The notes: generated from the sequence alone by a model not told the origin. A stretch of DNA of 6,381 nt from an uncultured Desulfovibrio sp. (GCA_937926875.1 CALBAX010000095.1:1-6381), one strand, 5' to 3'; counted from the stretch's first letter, positions 1 through 5,552 are shown. Program-made: numbers and translations.

Positions 1-915
1 CGCCAGCCGGGCATCTTCCAGATCGTCCCGGCCGCGACGGCGCGTCCCGGCGATGGGCGACAATTGCAGGCGGCCCTTCTCACAGCGCACCATGACTTCC
101 GGCGAGGCCCCCCAGAAGCAGAAATCGCCCAAACGCATGAAAAACATGTACGGTGATGCATTGTAGCGGCGCATGCGCCGGTAGAGCACGAAGGGATCCC
201 CTTCGCAGGCCACGGAAAAATTCACAGAGGGCACCACCTGTATGGCCTCGCCCTGGTGCAGCATGGTCTTGATCTTTTCCACCATGGCCTTGTAGCCCTC
301 CTCCCCGGGCTCGGCGCAAACATCTCCAGTGACGCTGAAGTTGCCCACCGCACCGCGGCTGCCCAGCACTTCGCGGTGTTCGCCCAGGCTGATCTGGCAC
401 AGCCGGTTGTACAGATGGTCGAAGACAAGCTGTGTCCCGGGCAGCACCAGCATGCTTTCCGCCTCTTCCGGCGGCATGACCGCGGCCAGACGGGGCTGGA
501 ACAGGGAAGCCATGCCGAACCCCACCCAGCCATAGAGGGCGCGGGTGATGGCCGGAAGGCCGTCGATCTGCGCCGGGGCCTCCACATGCAGGCCCTGCAT
601 CAGGCGGCGCAGGCCTTCCACGAACGGCATCCCCTGCAGGACGGCGAGAGGGGCAAGACGTTCGTCCTCGATACGCAGATCCAGCCGCCCTTCATGGCAG
701 CGGACATACAGGGCCATATCGCAGGCCAGGACGCTGTAGCGCCCCCAGCGGCCATCCACCTCCGCGCTTTCCAGCAGGATGCCGTCCTGCTGGTCCACCA
801 TGCCCAGATACAGGCTGATGGGCGTATCCATGTCGGCGGGCAGCCAGCGGGCCTGCTGCCGCAGGGAAACGAGAGGAGCATGAGGGGCCGCGTCGGGAGC
901 TGTGGTCGTATTCAT
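1..915 (-). CDS. trpE: Anthranilate synthase component I, TrpE (N-terminal 305 residues, cut by window edge)
   Basis: TrpE converts chorismate to anthranilate in the cytoplasm, with ammonia supplied from glutamine by the TrpG partner; this is the first committed step of tryptophan synthesis. The frame is open from ATG at 915 to base 1, giving 305 residues; the catalytic C-terminal part lies outside the window. Visible family motifs are LLES at 47-50 and RYS at 59-61 (Trp feedback-site region), QVVPS at 226-230, NASPYMFFM at 252-260 (usual form NPSPYMFFM), GASPE at 269-273 and PIAGTRRRG at 287-295. The start is supported by AAGGAA at 928-923 with a 7-base spacer. A Trp-codon leader peptide and terminator lie directly upstream, which argues for TrpE over the paralogue PabB. 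Oddities are Ala253 for the usual Pro and Asn232 for the usual Arg of the PSRRF/LSQRF motif. Downstream trp genes would be expected beyond the left edge (inference). Confidence 0.93.
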   Translation of the reverse strand, partial: MNTTTAPDAAPHAPLVSLRQQARWLPADMDTPISLYLGMVDQQDGILLESAEVDGRWGRYSVLACDMALYVRCHEGRLDLRIEDERLAPLAVLQGMPFVEGLRRLMQGLHVEAPAQIDGLPAITRALYGWVGFGMASLFQPRLAAVMPPEEAESMLVLPGTQLVFDHLYNRLCQISLGEHREVLGSRGAVGNFSVTGDVCAEPGEEGYKAMVEKIKTMLHQGEAIQVVPSVNFSVACEGDPFVLYRRMRRYNASPYMFFMRLGDFCFWGASPEVMVRCEKGRLQLSPIAGTRRRGRDDLEDARLA

Positions 916-936
916 AGGGTCATTCCTTCAAAACAT

Positions 937-973
937 AAAAAAAGCGCCGTTCCCCTGTGGGGGAACGGCGCTT
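937..973 (-). terminator. Intrinsic terminator (attenuator, segments 3 and 4) of the trp leader
   Basis: Read leftward, bases 973-960 (AAGCGCCGTTCCCC) pair perfectly with 955-942 (GGGGAACGGCGCTT). This makes a 14-bp stem with a CACA loop, followed by a run of seven T at 943-937 whose first two bases also close the stem. It ends 21 bases before the trpE ATG and lies after the leader-peptide stop, so it can only act as a regulated terminator in the trpE 5' leader, not as an end-of-gene terminator for a protein-coding unit. The 5' arm is also the partner of the antiterminator (959-969 with 1015-1025), so the two structures exclude each other. Confidence 0.92.
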
Positions 974-1025
974 GCTCAATGCATGTGACGTATCAATCGC
1001 AACAGGCTATGCCTGCACGTCCCCC
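959..1025 (-). promoter_or_regulatory. trp antiterminator (segment 2 pairing with segment 3)
   Basis: Segment 2 is GGGGGACGTGC at 1025-1015, within the last codons of the leader peptide. It can pair with segment 3 at 959-969: 1025-1021 with 959-963, 1020 with 964, 1019-1018 with 966-967, and 1016-1015 with 968-969. That is ten pairs with single-base bulges at 965 and 1017. This pairing uses the 5' arm of the terminator and would prevent it. A ribosome stalled on Trp codons 14-15 (1048-1043) would leave segment 2 free, whereas a ribosome at the leader stop (1009-1007) would cover it. Competing segment-1 partners for segment 2 exist at 1080-1070 and 1056-1048. The pairing was worked out by eye, without energy calculation. 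Confidence 0.78.
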
Positions 1026-1087
1026 GTACATTGACTCACGCGCCACCAGAAGGTGCGGAAGCTGATGTGGGAGAAGGTGCACGACAT
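1007..1087 (-). CDS. trpL: trp operon leader peptide with tandem Trp codons
   Basis: A 26-codon ORF starts at ATG 1087 and ends at TAG 1009-1007. It is preceded by AGGA at 1099-1096 with an 8-base spacer. The peptide begins MSCTFSHISF and carries two adjacent Trp codons (TGG TGG) at positions 14-15, bases 1048-1043. Tandem Trp codons in a short translated ORF just upstream of an antiterminator/terminator pair and trpE are the hallmark of ribosome-mediated attenuation (established from enteric trp leaders). The peptide itself is expected to have no function; its translation speed senses charged tRNA-Trp. The 9-base string GCACCTTCT occurs twice in the same frame (1080-1072 and 1056-1048), giving Thr-Phe before Ser and before Trp. 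It is too short for standard gene callers. Confidence 0.9.
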   Translation of the reverse strand: MSCTFSHISFRTFWWRVSQCTGDVQA

Positions 1088-1119
1088 AAAAACGATCCTG
1101 CTGGTTACATGTTCTTTGG

Positions 1120-1150
1120 ATAGAAAATCACAATTCCTTCCGGCTGTCAA
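1120..1150 (-). promoter_or_regulatory. Probable trp promoter
   Basis: A perfect -35 hexamer TTGACA lies at 1150-1145, starting at the base right after the glnN stop codon (1153-1151). The -10 is weaker: TTTTCT at 1127-1122 with a 17-base spacer (3 of 6 matches) or TTCTAT at 1125-1120 with a 19-base spacer. A start near 1114 would give a leader of about 200 nt containing trpL, the antiterminator and the terminator. No TrpR-type palindrome was recognised. The start site is inferred. Confidence 0.6.
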
Positions 1151-3343
1151 TTACTTTCCGAAAAGGATCTCCTGATAGCTGGGCAGATCCCACAGATCGT
1201 CGGCCACACGGGTTTCCAGCAGGTCGGCATAGTGCCGCACCTCGGCCATGATAGGCAGCACTTCTTCGCAGTAGCGGGTGGCACGTGCCAGGAAATCCCC
1301 CTTGCCATCCACGCTGGCCAGCGTGGCTTCCAGGTTGCGGGCGGCATCCTGCAGGCCGCGCAGCTGCTCGGTGACTTCGTCCAGCGTGATGGTGCGGAAA
1401 TCCTTGCCGATGGCCTTCATGCGGGCCGCGGTCTCGGCCAGTTCGCCCTGATAGCGCATGGCCGCGGGGAAGATGATGGTCCGGGCGATGCGGGTTGTCA
1501 GGATGGCTTCGGTACGCACCGTTTTGCAGTACTGCTCCAGATAGATGTCATAACGGGCCTTGAGCTCGGCACGGTTCAGGATGCCCAGACGCTCGTACAG
1601 GTCGATGACCTCGGGGCGGATCAGCTCGGGCATGGCCTCGGGCGTGGTGCGCAGGTTGGGCAGGCCACGACGTTCGGCTTCGGCATGCCAGACGCTGGAG
1701 TAGCCGTCACCGTTGAAGATAACGGCGCTGTGCTCTTCGATGACATGCTGCACATAGTGCTGGATGGCCGCGTTGAGGTCTTTGCCGCGAGCCAGCTCAC
1801 CTTCCAGGAAGTCGGCCGCGTGGCCCAGCGAATCAGCCATGATGGCGTTCAGGGCCGTGATGGAACCGGCAGCGGACTGGCTGGAGCCCAGGGCGCGGAA
1901 CTCGAAACGGTTGCCCGTAAAGGCTATGGGGCTGGTGCGGTTGCGGTCGCCGGGATCAGTGGGCAGGGGCGGCAGGGTATCCACGCCCACGTTCATGACA
2001 CGGCCGCTCTTGCTGTTGGCGGCATCGTCGATACGGCCGGCACGGAAGGCTTCGAAGACTTCCGTCAGCTGGTCGCCCAGGAAGATGGACATGATGGCCG
2101 GCGGGGCTTCGTGGGCGCCCAGACGATGGTCGTTGCTGGCGCTGGCCACCGTGGCACGCAGCAGGCCGCCGAACTTGTGCACGGCACGGATCATGGCCGC
2201 GCAGAACACCAGGAACTTGGCGTTGGCATGCGGGGTCTCGCCGGGGTTGAACAGCGTGCCCAGCTCGGCGTTGCCGATGGAGTAGTTCACGTGCTTGCCC
2301 GAGCCGTTGACGCCGTAGAAGGGCTTTTCGTGCAGCAGGCACTTGAGCCCGTAACGTTTGGCCACGTTGCGCAGGGTGGACATGATGATGTGGTTGTGGT
2401 CCACGGCCAGGTTGCTGACCTCGTACAGGGGCGCGATCTCGTACTGGCTGGGCGCGGCTTCATTGTGGCGGGTGCGCACGGGCACGCCCAGCTTGTAGAG
2501 CTCGCGTTCCACTTCCATCATGTAGGACAGCACACGCTGGGGGATGACCCCGAAGTACTGGTCGCTGAATTCCTGGCCCTTGGCCGGACGGGCACCGAAC
2601 AGCGAACGTCCTGCCACCTGCAGGTCGGGACGGGCGAAGTTGAAATTGTGGTCGATGCAGAAATATTCCTGCTCCAGACCGGCATAGGAGACCACAGGCA
2701 ACTTGGTCTCGATGCCAAACAGCTTCAGCACGCGGCGGGCCTCACGGTTGAGGGCCTGGCCGGAACGCAGCAGCGGGGTCTTCTTGTCCAGGGCCACACC
2801 GGTCCAGGAAAGGAACATGGTGGGGATGCACAGGAAAGTCCCGTTGGGGTTCTCCATGATGTAGGCGGGGCTGGTCACGTCCCAGGCCGTGTAGCCGCGG
2901 GCCTCGAAGGTGGAGCGCAGGCCGCCGGAGGGGAAGGAGGAAGCATCGGGCTCGCCGCGGATCAGCATGGCGCCGGAAAATTCGGCGATGATGCGGCCCT
3001 GGCCGTCAGGCATCAGGAAGCTGTCGTGCTTTTCCGCCGTCTGGCCGGTCAGGGGGTAGAAGATATGGGTGAAGTGGGTGGCACCTTTTTCGATGGCCCA
3101 GTCCTTCATGACGGCGGCCACGGTATCGGCGATGCCGGGATCCATGCGCTCGCCGAATTCTATGGTCTTGTGCAGGGCCTTGTAGACATCCTTGGGCAGG
3201 CGTTCACGCATCACCTTGTCAGTGAACACGTTACAGCCGAAAATGTCGGTGGGCTTGGTATCGTAAAAGTTCAGCGGCGACGCTTCCGGTTTGTAGGTGG
3301 TGATGGCCTGAACGGCGTTTCTGCGGGCGGAGTTGCTGCTCAT
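1151..3343 (-). CDS. glnN: Type III glutamine synthetase, GlnN
   Basis: It makes glutamine from glutamate, ammonia and ATP in the cytoplasm. At 730 residues it matches the long GSIII class (about 700-730) rather than the roughly 450-470-residue GSI. Visible parts are the GSIII-specific N-terminal domain with FGCNVF at 35-40 and PTMFLSWTG at 174-182; the catalytic core with EQEYF at 224-228, HNEAAPSQYE at 293-302, NGSGKHVNYS at 346-355, NDHRLGAHEAPP at 404-415 and NRFEFRALGSS at 478-488; and the class-specific C-terminal helical extension ending EILFGK. The glutamate and NGSGxH motifs bind metal and substrate in this superfamily. The start is set by AAGGGAG at 3355-3349, 5 bases before ATG. 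The FKBP gene ends 28 bases upstream on the same strand, suggesting one operon. The trp promoter follows the TAA immediately, with no clear terminator. The GSI adenylylation regulation is not expected for this class. Confidence 0.97.
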   Translation of the reverse strand: MSSNSARRNAVQAITTYKPEASPLNFYDTKPTDIFGCNVFTDKVMRERLPKDVYKALHKTIEFGERMDPGIADTVAAVMKDWAIEKGATHFTHIFYPLTGQTAEKHDSFLMPDGQGRIIAEFSGAMLIRGEPDASSFPSGGLRSTFEARGYTAWDVTSPAYIMENPNGTFLCIPTMFLSWTGVALDKKTPLLRSGQALNREARRVLKLFGIETKLPVVSYAGLEQEYFCIDHNFNFARPDLQVAGRSLFGARPAKGQEFSDQYFGVIPQRVLSYMMEVERELYKLGVPVRTRHNEAAPSQYEIAPLYEVSNLAVDHNHIIMSTLRNVAKRYGLKCLLHEKPFYGVNGSGKHVNYSIGNAELGTLFNPGETPHANAKFLVFCAAMIRAVHKFGGLLRATVASASNDHRLGAHEAPPAIMSIFLGDQLTEVFEAFRAGRIDDAANSKSGRVMNVGVDTLPPLPTDPGDRNRTSPIAFTGNRFEFRALGSSQSAAGSITALNAIMADSLGHAADFLEGELARGKDLNAAIQHYVQHVIEEHSAVIFNGDGYSSVWHAEAERRGLPNLRTTPEAMPELIRPEVIDLYERLGILNRAELKARYDIYLEQYCKTVRTEAILTTRIARTIIFPAAMRYQGELAETAARMKAIGKDFRTITLDEVTEQLRGLQDAARNLEATLASVDGKGDFLARATRYCEEVLPIMAEVRHYADLLETRVADDLWDLPSYQEILFGK

Positions 3344-3371
3344 GAAAGCTCCCTTGTCAACGTCCGGGAAC

Positions 3372-3794
3372 CTAGTTGACGCTGACGATTTCGATTTCGA
3401 AGGTCAGTTCCTTGCCGGCCAGAGGATGGTTGGCATCCAGGGTTATTTCTTCGTCCGTGACCTCGGTGATGGTCACGTCCATCTGGCCCTGCTCATTGGA
3501 AAGCTGCAACGGCACGCCCACGGTCAGCGGGATATGGTCGGGCACCTGGGCGCGGTCCACGGTGAAGACCAGCTCGGGGTCGCTTTCGCCATACGCCTGG
3601 GACGGGGGAATGGTGACGGTCACGGTCTCGCCCGCTTCGTGGCCCATGACGGCGGCTTCGAAGCCGGGGATGAGCATGCCTTTGCCCATGGTGAATTCCA
3701 GGGGTTCGCGTTCGCGGGAAGAATCGAAAACAGTGCCGTCGCTGAGAGTGCCGGTGTAGTGCACACGCAGGGTGTCGCCATTCTTGATAGCCAT
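3372..3794 (-). CDS. FKBP-type peptidyl-prolyl cis-trans isomerase, SlyD-like
   Basis: This is a cytoplasmic folding helper that isomerises Xaa-Pro bonds and usually has chaperone activity. The 140-residue product shows the split FKBP fold: GDTLRVHYTGTLSDGTVFDSS at 6-26, IPGFE at 42-46 and AYGE at 67-70. These are followed by the insert-in-flap chaperone domain (about 76-120) and the typical NHPLAGKEL at 122-130 that returns to the FKBP core. No signal peptide is present. It lacks the His/Cys-rich metal-binding tail of E. coli SlyD (196 residues) and is closer in length to SlpA/FkpB-like or archaeal-type short forms. The ATG at 3794 is chosen because GGAG at 3803-3800 sits 5 bases upstream and the family N-terminus begins here; the frame stays open to 3944 but that stretch is not protein-like. 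It is probably first gene of an operon with glnN. The exact subfamily symbol (slyD or slpA) is left open. Confidence 0.95.
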   Translation of the reverse strand: MAIKNGDTLRVHYTGTLSDGTVFDSSREREPLEFTMGKGMLIPGFEAAVMGHEAGETVTVTIPPSQAYGESDPELVFTVDRAQVPDHIPLTVGVPLQLSNEQGQMDVTITEVTDEEITLDANHPLAGKELTFEIEIVSVN

Positions 3795-3832
3795 GGATAC
3801 TCCATATGATTCGGGCAAGCCCGGTTGATTAC

Positions 3833-3861
3833 AAAAAAAGAATGCGCGGCAAAAGGCCGCG
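3833..3861 (-). promoter_or_regulatory. G/C hairpin followed by T-run in the FKBP gene leader
   Basis: Read leftward, CGCGGC (3861-3856) pairs with GCCGCG (3850-3845) around a CTTTT loop. After a 5-base gap comes a run of seven T at 3839-3833. It resembles an intrinsic terminator with a displaced T-run and lies 38 bases upstream of the FKBP start, downstream of the candidate promoter at 3944-3916. It may terminate upstream leftward transcripts, act as a leader attenuator, or be incidental. Confidence 0.4.
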
Positions 3862-3915
3862 TGAAAGGCTGGAACCCGGATGCCATTACGGCATTTTCCA
3901 CCGTTCCGCTGTTTT

Positions 3916-3944
3916 GGAATAAAGCAGGGGGGCTGCCATGTCAA
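3916..3944 (-). promoter_or_regulatory. Candidate promoter for the FKBP-glnN unit
   Basis: A perfect -35 TTGACA at 3944-3939 is followed after 17 bases by TATTCC at 3921-3916 (3 of 6 matches to the -10 consensus, with the TAT intact). Transcription would start near 3909, giving a leader of about 115 nt that includes the hairpin at 3861-3845. No activator or repressor site was recognised. Confidence 0.45.
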
Positions 3945-4007
3945 TGCGGGCGGGCTCGCTCGGCCGGCAGAATGCCGCAGCCCACGTAGCTTTTGAAAAA
4001 GGTGTGC

Positions 4008-4067
4008 ATGAAAACCGCGTTGTCCGGGATGTCGCCCGAGGCCTACATGGACTTTGCGGCACGGTAG
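4008..4067 (+). CDS. Doubtful 19-codon ORF in the divergent intergenic region
   Basis: ATG at 4008 is preceded by AAAAAGG (3996-4002) with a 5-base spacer and is followed by 18 sense codons with G/C-rich third positions, ending in TAG at 4065-4067. The product starts MKTALSGMSP and ends DFAAR. I do not recognise it. It lies upstream of the candidate lysA promoter, so it would need its own promoter, and none is evident. It has a single Lys codon, so it is not a lysine attenuation peptide. The opposite strand also carries a protein-like 22-codon ORF (4009-3941), so at least one of these is chance. The rest of the 404-base gap (3795-4198) holds only the two promoters and the hairpin listed separately. 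Confidence 0.2.
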   Translation: MKTALSGMSPEAYMDFAAR

Positions 4068-4105
4068 GTATGGCCACGAAATCGCCTTGCCGCGGGCTTG
4101 CCATC

Positions 4106-4136
4106 TTGACAGCCGGGGGAGGCGACAGCATATATT
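4106..4136 (+). promoter_or_regulatory. Probable lysA promoter
   Basis: TTGACA at 4106-4111 and TATATT at 4131-4136 (5 of 6 matches) are separated by 19 bases, slightly longer than the ideal 17. Alternative CATATA at 4129-4134 gives a 17-base spacer but a poorer -10. Transcription would start near 4143, leaving a leader of about 56 nt, too short for a lysine riboswitch. That leader contains a small hairpin, GCCGGC (4158-4163), CAGA loop, GCCGGC (4168-4173), ending 13 bases before the ribosome binding site. Confidence 0.6.
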
Positions 4137-4198
4137 GAGCGCCCAAACAATGCCTGAGCCGGCCAGAGCCGGCAGCCTTTCAGACCAAGGAATCCCTT

Positions 4199-5479
4199 AT
4201 GTCCCAGATCCGCTCCAGCTATACCGACAGTATCAATTTCTATGGTGGCCATTCTCCCCTGGATCTGGCCCAACAGTTCGGTACGCCGCTCTATGTCTAT
4301 AATGAGGCCGTGCTGCGCCAGCGCTGCCGCGAACTCAAGGCCCTTTCCTCCCTGCCCGGCTTTGGCGTCAACTATTCGGTCAAGGCCAACACCAACCCCG
4401 TGCTGCTGCGCATCATCCGCGAAGAAGGCCTGGTGGTGGACGCCATGAGCCCCGGCGAGCTGTACATGGACCAGCTCGCAGGATTCACCGCCGGCGAGAT
4501 CCTCTATATCTCCAACAACATCTCTGAGGACGAACTGCGCAATGCCGTCCAGCACGGCGTGCTGGTCAGCGTGGATTCCCTTTCCCAGGTGGAGACCCTG
4601 GGCCGCGTCAATCCCGGCGGCAAGGTCATGGTGCGCTTCAACCCCGGCATCGGCGCCGGCCATCATGCCAAGGTCGTCACCGCCGGCAAGGAGACCAAGT
4701 TCGGCGTTTCGCCGGAGCTGCTGGACGACCTGTTCGCCATCCTGAAAAAATATGACCTGCACCTGGCCGGCATCAACCAGCACATCGGTTCCCTGTTCAT
4801 GGAGGCCGACGGCTACATCGCCGCCGCCGATGTGCTGCTGCATCTGGCCGAGCGCCTGCCCGCCGACGTGCTGCACAAGCTGGAAGTCATCGACTTCGGT
4901 GGCGGTTTCGGCATCCCCTATCACAAATATGAAGACCAGCCCCGCCTGGACATGGATGACCTGGGCTGCCGCCTGCACGGCCTCATCAGCGGCTGGGCGG
5001 AAAAGACCGGCTACACCGGCCGCTTCCTGGTGGAGCCCGGCCGTTATGTGGTGGCCGAATGCGGCGTCCTGCTGGGGAGCGTCAACGCCACCAAGACCAA
5101 CGGTGACAGACGCTATGCCGGTACCGACCTGGGCTTCAACGTGCTGGTGCGTCCGGCCATGTACGATTCCTTCCATGATGTGGAAGTGTACCGCCAGGGC
5201 GCGCAAGGCCCGGATACCGAGACCGTGGAACAGAGCGTCGTGGGCAATATCTGCGAAAGCGGCGACATCCTGGCCAAGAACCGCCAGCTGCCCCTGCTGC
5301 ATGAAGGCGACGTGCTGGGCGTGCTGGACGCCGGGGCCTACGGCTTCGTGATGTCCTCCTCCTACAACCAGCGTTGCCGGGCCGCCGAGATCCTGATCCA
5401 GGCCGACGGCAGTGTGCGTCTGATCCGCCGCCGCGAGACCCTGGAAGATCTGGCCGCCTGTTACGAGGGCCTGTTGTAA
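4199..5479 (+). CDS. lysA: Diaminopimelate decarboxylase, LysA
   Basis: LysA removes CO2 from meso-diaminopimelate to give L-lysine, the last step of the lysine pathway; it is a cytoplasmic PLP enzyme working as a dimer. The 426-residue length is typical. Fold type III alanine-racemase-like barrel features are YSVKANTN at 59-66 with the PLP lysine Lys62, HIGS at 195-198 (His stacks on PLP), the phosphate-binding GGGFG at 234-238 and EPGRYV at 279-284. In the C-terminal sheet domain are CESGD at 352-356 (Cys completes the neighbour's active site) and GAYG at 379-382, followed by the expected Y-N sequence. The ATG at 4199 is supported by AAGGA at 4187-4191 with a 7-base spacer. It is divergent from the FKBP-glnN unit and apparently monocistronic, since a long hairpin follows before the next gene. 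Other decarboxylases of the family (ornithine/arginine, carboxynorspermidine) are less likely because CESGD and EPGR are LysA-like. Confidence 0.96.
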   Translation: MSQIRSSYTDSINFYGGHSPLDLAQQFGTPLYVYNEAVLRQRCRELKALSSLPGFGVNYSVKANTNPVLLRIIREEGLVVDAMSPGELYMDQLAGFTAGEILYISNNISEDELRNAVQHGVLVSVDSLSQVETLGRVNPGGKVMVRFNPGIGAGHHAKVVTAGKETKFGVSPELLDDLFAILKKYDLHLAGINQHIGSLFMEADGYIAAADVLLHLAERLPADVLHKLEVIDFGGGFGIPYHKYEDQPRLDMDDLGCRLHGLISGWAEKTGYTGRFLVEPGRYVVAECGVLLGSVNATKTNGDRRYAGTDLGFNVLVRPAMYDSFHDVEVYRQGAQGPDTETVEQSVVGNICESGDILAKNRQLPLLHEGDVLGVLDAGAYGFVMSSSYNQRCRAAEILIQADGSVRLIRRRETLEDLAACYEGLL

Positions 5480-5506
5480 TCCAGGGCCGCCTGCCCGATC
5501 TCCCAG

Positions 5507-5552
5507 AAGGGGGAAGGGGACTTCCCAGCGGGGAAGCTCCCCCTTCCCCCTT
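5507..5552. terminator. Long purine/pyrimidine hairpin after lysA, possible terminator without T-tract
   Basis: It begins 27 bases after the lysA stop. The arm at 5507-5519 (AAGGGGGAAGGGG) pairs perfectly with 5540-5552, and an inner stem CTTCCC (5521-5526) / GGGAAG (5531-5536) closes on an AGCG loop. The A at 5520 can pair with T 5538, leaving C 5539 and C 5537 bulged, for about 20 pairs in total. Neither strand has a T-run after it, so it is not a classical intrinsic terminator; it may stabilise the lysA mRNA 3' end or terminate in a Rho-assisted way. Confidence 0.5.

Noticed and set aside
256..1065. 269-codon plus-strand frame across the trp leader and trpE
   Set aside because: It is antisense to TrpE and to the terminator and leader peptide, and its sequence is Gln/His/Ala-rich without recognisable domain.
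916..1150. T-box or TRAP-type control of trpE
   Set aside because: No T-box core sequence and no series of GAG/TAG repeats spaced by two or three bases; the tandem Trp codons and competing stems explain the leader better.
3355..3360. TTGACA just before glnN as a promoter
   Set aside because: A matching -10 would fall inside the glnN coding region downstream of the ATG, and the bases overlap the ribosome binding site.
1232..3379. 715-codon open frame on the plus strand opposite glnN
   Set aside because: It mirrors the well-supported GSIII gene, is rich in Gly/Ala/Val/Gln/His as antisense frames of GC-rich genes are, and shows no family motif or ribosome binding site of its own.
3795..3944. 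N-terminal extension of the FKBP to ATG 3944
   Set aside because: The 50 extra residues are not protein-like, cross the hairpin/T-run, and the family N-terminus with its own GGAG site starts at 3794.
4137..4198. Lysine riboswitch or T-box in front of lysA
   Set aside because: The predicted leader is only about 56 nt, with one small hairpin and no recognisable conserved box.
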